A stretch of DNA of 17,425 nucleotides from TMED27 sp050633165 (GTDB lineage Bacteria; Pseudomonadota; Alphaproteobacteria; Micavibrionales; Micavibrionaceae), in contig JBOEFZ010000020.1 of the NCBI GenBank assembly GCA_050633165.1, positions 1-17,425 on the forward strand, given 5' to 3'. A program made the position numbers and the translations under genes. The notes below the pieces were generated by a model that saw only the letters and a list, made by a program, of their open reading frames with translations, did no database searches and was not told where the DNA came from. Position 1 is the first letter of the stretch. Each line of letters opens with the position of its first letter. Shown piece by piece: positions 13,870 to 17,425 of the stretch.

Positions 13870-16800
13870 ATGGATTTTTTCGCCAAATTCTTATTACCGT
13901 TTCAAAAAGCCTTAAGGCAGTCGATCTCCTCCTTTATTGATTTAGAGACTGCAGACAATGAAACAACGATTGTCGCTAAAGATGGCTCACTTGTATCTTA
14001 TGTGAAGATAGAGGGTAGCCGCCAGATTATTGGCGAGGAGGAATATAACAATATTGTAAATGGCGCGACGATCAAAATGGGATCGCGGTTCGATCGGCAG
14101 GGGCACGCGATGCAGGTTTATTTTGCACGTGACCCTTCGCGGATAAAAGAAGAGCTTGAAAAACATGTTCGCCCCTCACGCAAGACCGCGCAAAATAGTA
14201 TGCTGGAGCTGCAGGATTTATTTGATGAGCGGGTTGCGCATTTACAACGTTTTGTAACGCATGAAGAGGCCTATTTTGTGCTTTGGACGCGTCCCACCGT
14301 TTTATCAAAGTCCGAAATGCAAAAAAGCGCCGAGGCCGCCAAGAACAAAATTAAAGGATGGTTCAACGCCCCTAACGCCCAATATCCCTATATGGCACTT
14401 GATTCGCTTCGTACTCGCCATCGGAGCTTTGCCGCCGCGATTATGTCTTCGTTGGATGAGATGGGGATTAGCGGGCATTTGCTAGAGGTTCATGATGCCC
14501 TTAACCATGTCCGTAGCAATCTGTTTCCTGATCGTGCCAATGAGAAATGGCGCGCGTGCTTGCCCGGTGATCCCATTCCTGTACGCGCCCCCAGCAGCAA
14601 TGTCGATTTATCCGATATTTTGTGGCCGAATTTGGCGGATCAAATTGTGGCCGCCGATGCGAAAATTATTGGTAAATCGATTGTTAGAATGGGCAATTTG
14701 CTTTGGGCGGGCGGGGATATGACGCTTGGCCCCATGGATGCCACAGATTTTCCCGTTTTGCTTAATCGTTTGGTCGAAGCCGATATTCCGTTCCGGATTT
14801 CGTTTTTGATTGAGGGTGGCGGCGTGCAGGCAACGGCGTTTCGTACCTTTATCTCAACCATTATGGGCCCTACGAATGCAGCGAATAAGCAGGTGAAATA
14901 CTCGCTTGAAGGCTTGCAATCCCTTGCGCGTAAAGAGCCTGTGGTTAAAATGCGGATATCCTTTGCGACGTGGTGTCAGATTGAGGAAAAAGATACGATT
15001 CTTGACCAGCTTTCGGTGCTTTTGCAGTCCGTTGAAAGTTGGGGGTACAGCCAAGCCAGTGAATTTTCCGGTGATCCTTTGGCGTGTGTTATGTCATCGG
15101 CAATGGGAATTCATTGCGGCGGGACTGCGCCAACAGGGATTGCGCCGTTGGTCGAGATGATGAAATTGTTGCCGTGGCAACGCCCCTCTAGCCCGTTTGA
15201 AAATGGCGCGATGCTTTTCCGGACACCGGATGGAAAAGTCTGGCCGTATCAGACGGGGACAAATCTAACGACGACATGGTTTGACCTTATCTTCGCGCAG
15301 CCCGGTGCGGGTAAGTCTGTTTTACTTAATACGCTCAATCTCGGAACATGTTTATCGCCGGGTTTAAATAAGTTGCCCTTTGTTGCGGTCATTGATATCG
15401 GTCCGTCTTCATCGGGTTTGATTTCCCTTATACGTGAGGCTTTGCCCCTGAATCGGCAGCATGAGGCGGCATATTACCGTCTGCAAATGTCGCATCAATA
15501 TTCGATTAACCCCTTTGATACGCAGCTCGGATGCCGCAAACCTTTGCCGGATGAGCGGAGTTATCTGGTGGAGTTGATGACGCTGCTTTGTACGCCGCCG
15601 GGATATGATCGCCCGTATGACGGGATGCAGCAGCTTTGTGGTTTGGTTGTGGATGAGATGTTTCGTTGGCGTAATGATACGGCGGCAAATGCGGAGGCGC
15701 GCCCTTATCTGCCGCGCCTGGAATCCGAAGTGGATGAAGCGTTGCAAAAGCATAATGTGCATCTCCCGACCGATCCGTATTGGTGGGATGTTGTTGATAA
15801 GATGTTCGAGCTTGGCGAAAATCATGTCGCCAATATCGCCCAACGTCACGCCGTGCCAACATTAAATGATTCCATTACTGCATCCCGTAGACCGCAAATC
15901 CGAAGCTTGCTTGAGGAGACTGCAGTTGGTTTTAGTACTGAGACCGTTATTAGCGCGTTTGAGCGGATGGTAACTTCCGCCATTCGGGAATTTCCGATTT
16001 TATCTTCGGTTACGCAATTTGATATTGCCGGTGCACGGATTTGTTCTCTTGATTTGATGGATGTTGCACCACAAGGGGACGAAACTGCGGATCGTCAGAC
16101 AAGTATCATGTACATGTTGGCGCGCCATGCTCTGGTACGAAGCTGGTGGATGAGTAAGGAGGCCATACAGCATGTGCCGCAGAAATATCAGGAATATCAC
16201 GAGCTGCGCCTACAGGAAATTAGCGAGTCGCCTAAGCGTCTTTGTTATGATGAATTTCACCGTACCAGCCATTCTTATGCCGTGCGATCACAGGTTATCC
16301 GCGATGTGCGGGAGGGGCGTAAACGCGGGGTGCAGATTGTTTTAACCTCTCAACTGCTTGATGATTTTGATAAGGATATGGTCGATCTGGCGACCGGTGT
16401 TTGGGTTTTGGGGACGGCGATTTCCGATAAGGCGGTGGATGATGTGCGGGATCGATTTGGCCTGTCCGATACGGCGCGTAATGTTATTCGTCATAAATTA
16501 ACAGGGCCTAGCTCTCGCGGCGCGCCATGTTTGTTCGTGCTCGGCACGACCGAAGGGCGGTATGAGCAGCATTTATATAACACACTCGGCCCGATCGAGC
16601 TTTGGGCGCTTTCAACATCCGCCGAAGATGTGGCAATCCGCAATCGTTTGTATGGGAAATTGGGAGCAGGACGGGCGCGGATGATTTTGGCCGCGACATT
16701 CCCGGGGGGCAGCGCACGAAACGAAATCCGTCGCCGCGTTTTAACCCGTAGCGAAGAGGGCGCCGCGCGCACCGCCATGATCTCCGCGATTATCGAAGAA

Positions 16801-16878
16801 TTGGTTGAGGAGATGATCGAGGCCAGTAAAAAGGCACAAAAAGAAGAAACGCAAAAACGTGTGAAGGCGTTGGCTTAG
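13870..16878 (+). CDS. dotO: DotO/IcmB (TraU), VirB4-like ATPase
   Basis: The 1002-residue protein begins at ATG 13870, close to the usual length of about 1009. Walker A is AQPGAGKS at 476-483. Walker B is LCYDEF at 791-796, with Asp794 and Glu795. A later VQIVLTSQLLDDF segment resembles the sensor strand of VirB4/TraU ATPases. The first 450 or so residues form the family's N-terminal domain (FIDLETADNETTIVAKDGSL near the start). In the family DotO is a hexameric ATPase at the cytoplasmic face of the inner membrane on which DotB docks; both ATPases are needed for transfer. No membrane segment is clear. It follows the strong terminator after dotP with only about 45 nt in between and no visible ribosome-binding site before ATG 13870. 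How it is transcribed is therefore unclear. The next gene starts 3 nt after its stop codon. Confidence 0.96.
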   Translation: MDFFAKFLLPFQKALRQSISSFIDLETADNETTIVAKDGSLVSYVKIEGSRQIIGEEEYNNIVNGATIKMGSRFDRQGHAMQVYFARDPSRIKEELEKHVRPSRKTAQNSMLELQDLFDERVAHLQRFVTHEEAYFVLWTRPTVLSKSEMQKSAEAAKNKIKGWFNAPNAQYPYMALDSLRTRHRSFAAAIMSSLDEMGISGHLLEVHDALNHVRSNLFPDRANEKWRACLPGDPIPVRAPSSNVDLSDILWPNLADQIVAADAKIIGKSIVRMGNLLWAGGDMTLGPMDATDFPVLLNRLVEADIPFRISFLIEGGGVQATAFRTFISTIMGPTNAANKQVKYSLEGLQSLARKEPVVKMRISFATWCQIEEKDTILDQLSVLLQSVESWGYSQASEFSGDPLACVMSSAMGIHCGGTAPTGIAPLVEMMKLLPWQRPSSPFENGAMLFRTPDGKVWPYQTGTNLTTTWFDLIFAQPGAGKSVLLNTLNLGTCLSPGLNKLPFVAVIDIGPSSSGLISLIREALPLNRQHEAAYYRLQMSHQYSINPFDTQLGCRKPLPDERSYLVELMTLLCTPPGYDRPYDGMQQLCGLVVDEMFRWRNDTAANAEARPYLPRLESEVDEALQKHNVHLPTDPYWWDVVDKMFELGENHVANIAQRHAVPTLNDSITASRRPQIRSLLEETAVGFSTETVISAFERMVTSAIREFPILSSVTQFDIAGARICSLDLMDVAPQGDETADRQTSIMYMLARHALVRSWWMSKEAIQHVPQKYQEYHELRLQEISESPKRLCYDEFHRTSHSYAVRSQVIRDVREGRKRGVQIVLTSQLLDDFDKDMVDLATGVWVLGTAISDKAVDDVRDRFGLSDTARNVIRHKLTGPSSRGAPCLFVLGTTEGRYEQHLYNTLGPIELWALSTSAEDVAIRNRLYGKLGAGRARMILAATFPGGSARNEIRRRVLTRSEEGAARTAMISAIIEELVEEMIEASKKAQKEETQKRVKALA

Positions 16879-16881
16879 GAT

Positions 16882-17425
16882 ATGACTAAGAAACCACCTC
16901 AAAAAGCAATCAGTATCGCAGACCGCGTCCTGCAACGGAAAAAAGACAAGGCACTACAGCAGGAGCTGCGATCCGAGCAGATAGATCTCGGCGATGATGC
17001 CGAGGCAGTGCAAAAACCCGCGCGCAGGGCGATGACCAATAAAGAACAAGCCAAGCGGAAAAAGATGATGAAGTTTGCCATGATCGGTGGCGGCGTTATG
17101 TTGTTTGCGTGGCTGGTTGTATGGCTGTTTGCGCCTTATAAAGGCGGGATGACATTTGGTGTTTGCCGTGTGTTTTTGGAACAAAATGTACAATATCCAC
17201 ATACGCTGCGCCTTTCCCAAGTCGAAGAGATTAACGATTTTATCCGCATTTGGTATGCGCAGATTGACGGGTTCGGCGAATATCGGCTTGATAATATTCG
17301 CTGCACATTCGAGGCAGATGAGTATCTTGGGTTTAAATTAAAAAAAGTAAGCTTTAACCGCCGCGTTGTTGATCCGAAGAAGATTGAAGCTTTCAACCGT
17401 TCGCTTCCAGTGGTATTTGCCAATC
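16882..17425 (+). CDS. Unrecognised bitopic membrane protein, 5' part
   Basis: The reading frame opens at ATG 16882, 3 nt after the dotO stop, and is still open at the window end (181 codons visible). Tight spacing implies co-transcription and coupling with dotO. The first 62 residues are hydrophilic and very basic or mixed charge. One membrane segment is at about 63-84. The rest would be periplasmic, with GVCRVFLEQN at about 93-102, a DGFGEYRLDNIRCTFEAD segment and FKLKKVSFNRRVVDPKKIE. Two cysteines (in GVC and IRC) could form a disulfide. In R64 the gene after traU is traV and in Legionella icmB is followed by icmF; I could not match this protein to either. It is probably a further inner-membrane component of the transfer machine, judged by position only. 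Confidence 0.8.
   Translation, partial: MTKKPPQKAISIADRVLQRKKDKALQQELRSEQIDLGDDAEAVQKPARRAMTNKEQAKRKKMMKFAMIGGGVMLFAWLVVWLFAPYKGGMTFGVCRVFLEQNVQYPHTLRLSQVEEINDFIRIWYAQIDGFGEYRLDNIRCTFEADEYLGFKLKKVSFNRRVVDPKKIEAFNRSLPVVFAN

Noticed and set aside
15409..15862. Two long - strand open frames inside dotO
   Set aside because: They overlap each other and the conserved dotO gene, with no start signal or recognisable protein.
1..17425. Mobile element, CRISPR, tRNA or rRNA genes
   Set aside because: No transposase, integrase, regularly spaced repeats, long terminal inverted repeats, or RNA gene patterns were seen.

Overview
The window is one stretch of a type IVB (Dot/Icm, IncI Tra-like) secretion or conjugation gene cluster. 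It runs off both ends of the sequence. On the + strand it carries: the 3' end of the dotB ATPase gene; icmT; a gene for a small secreted protein with a TcpQ/DotD-like C-terminal domain; then dotI (icmL), dotH (icmK), dotG (icmE) and dotF (icmG); a large multi-unit membrane protein gene of the icmC/dotE and icmD/dotP type; dotN (icmJ); a stand-alone dotP (icmD); dotO (icmB); and the 5' part of an unrecognised gene for a single-pass membrane protein. The order dotI-dotH-dotG-dotF-dotE follows Legionella icmL-K-E-G-C and plasmid R64 traM-N-O-P-Q, with dotN and dotP swapped relative to Legionella. The 5' dotB-icmT pair matches R64 traJ-traK.

The + strand set is interrupted at about 1755-6178 by three genes on the - strand, tightly packed (8-nt overlap, 1-nt gap) and paralogous to one another. 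They encode exported proteins of about 440-580 residues that share three cysteines, a conserved DNN/CD region and a conserved C-terminal block around a YDKP motif. I do not recognise this family, and it is the best candidate for an undescribed part of the system. The third member has an additional N-terminal domain of about 180 residues.

The genes would work together as follows. DotB, DotO and the DotN adaptor are cytoplasmic or inner-membrane energy and coupling parts. DotI, IcmT, DotE/DotP-like proteins and the last gene product sit in the inner membrane. DotF and DotG span from the inner membrane into the periplasm. DotH and the TcpQ/DotD-like protein belong to the periplasmic or outer-membrane core. 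The three paralogues are placed in the periplasm or outside the cell by their signal peptides. DotC, DotA, the coupling protein DotL, DotM and the small chaperones are not in the window and would have to lie outside it.

The organism is probably a Gram-negative proteobacterium. The moderate base composition, compact DotG without pentapeptide repeats and R64-like order fit a lineage other than Legionella, and an alphaproteobacterium is my guess. Whether the locus is chromosomal, on a plasmid or on an integrative element cannot be told: no integrase, relaxase, transposase, attachment site, replication origin, tRNA, rRNA or CRISPR array is visible. No gene-free stretch exceeds 300 bases. The longest gaps are about 150 nt, at 6179-6330 and 13225-13378.
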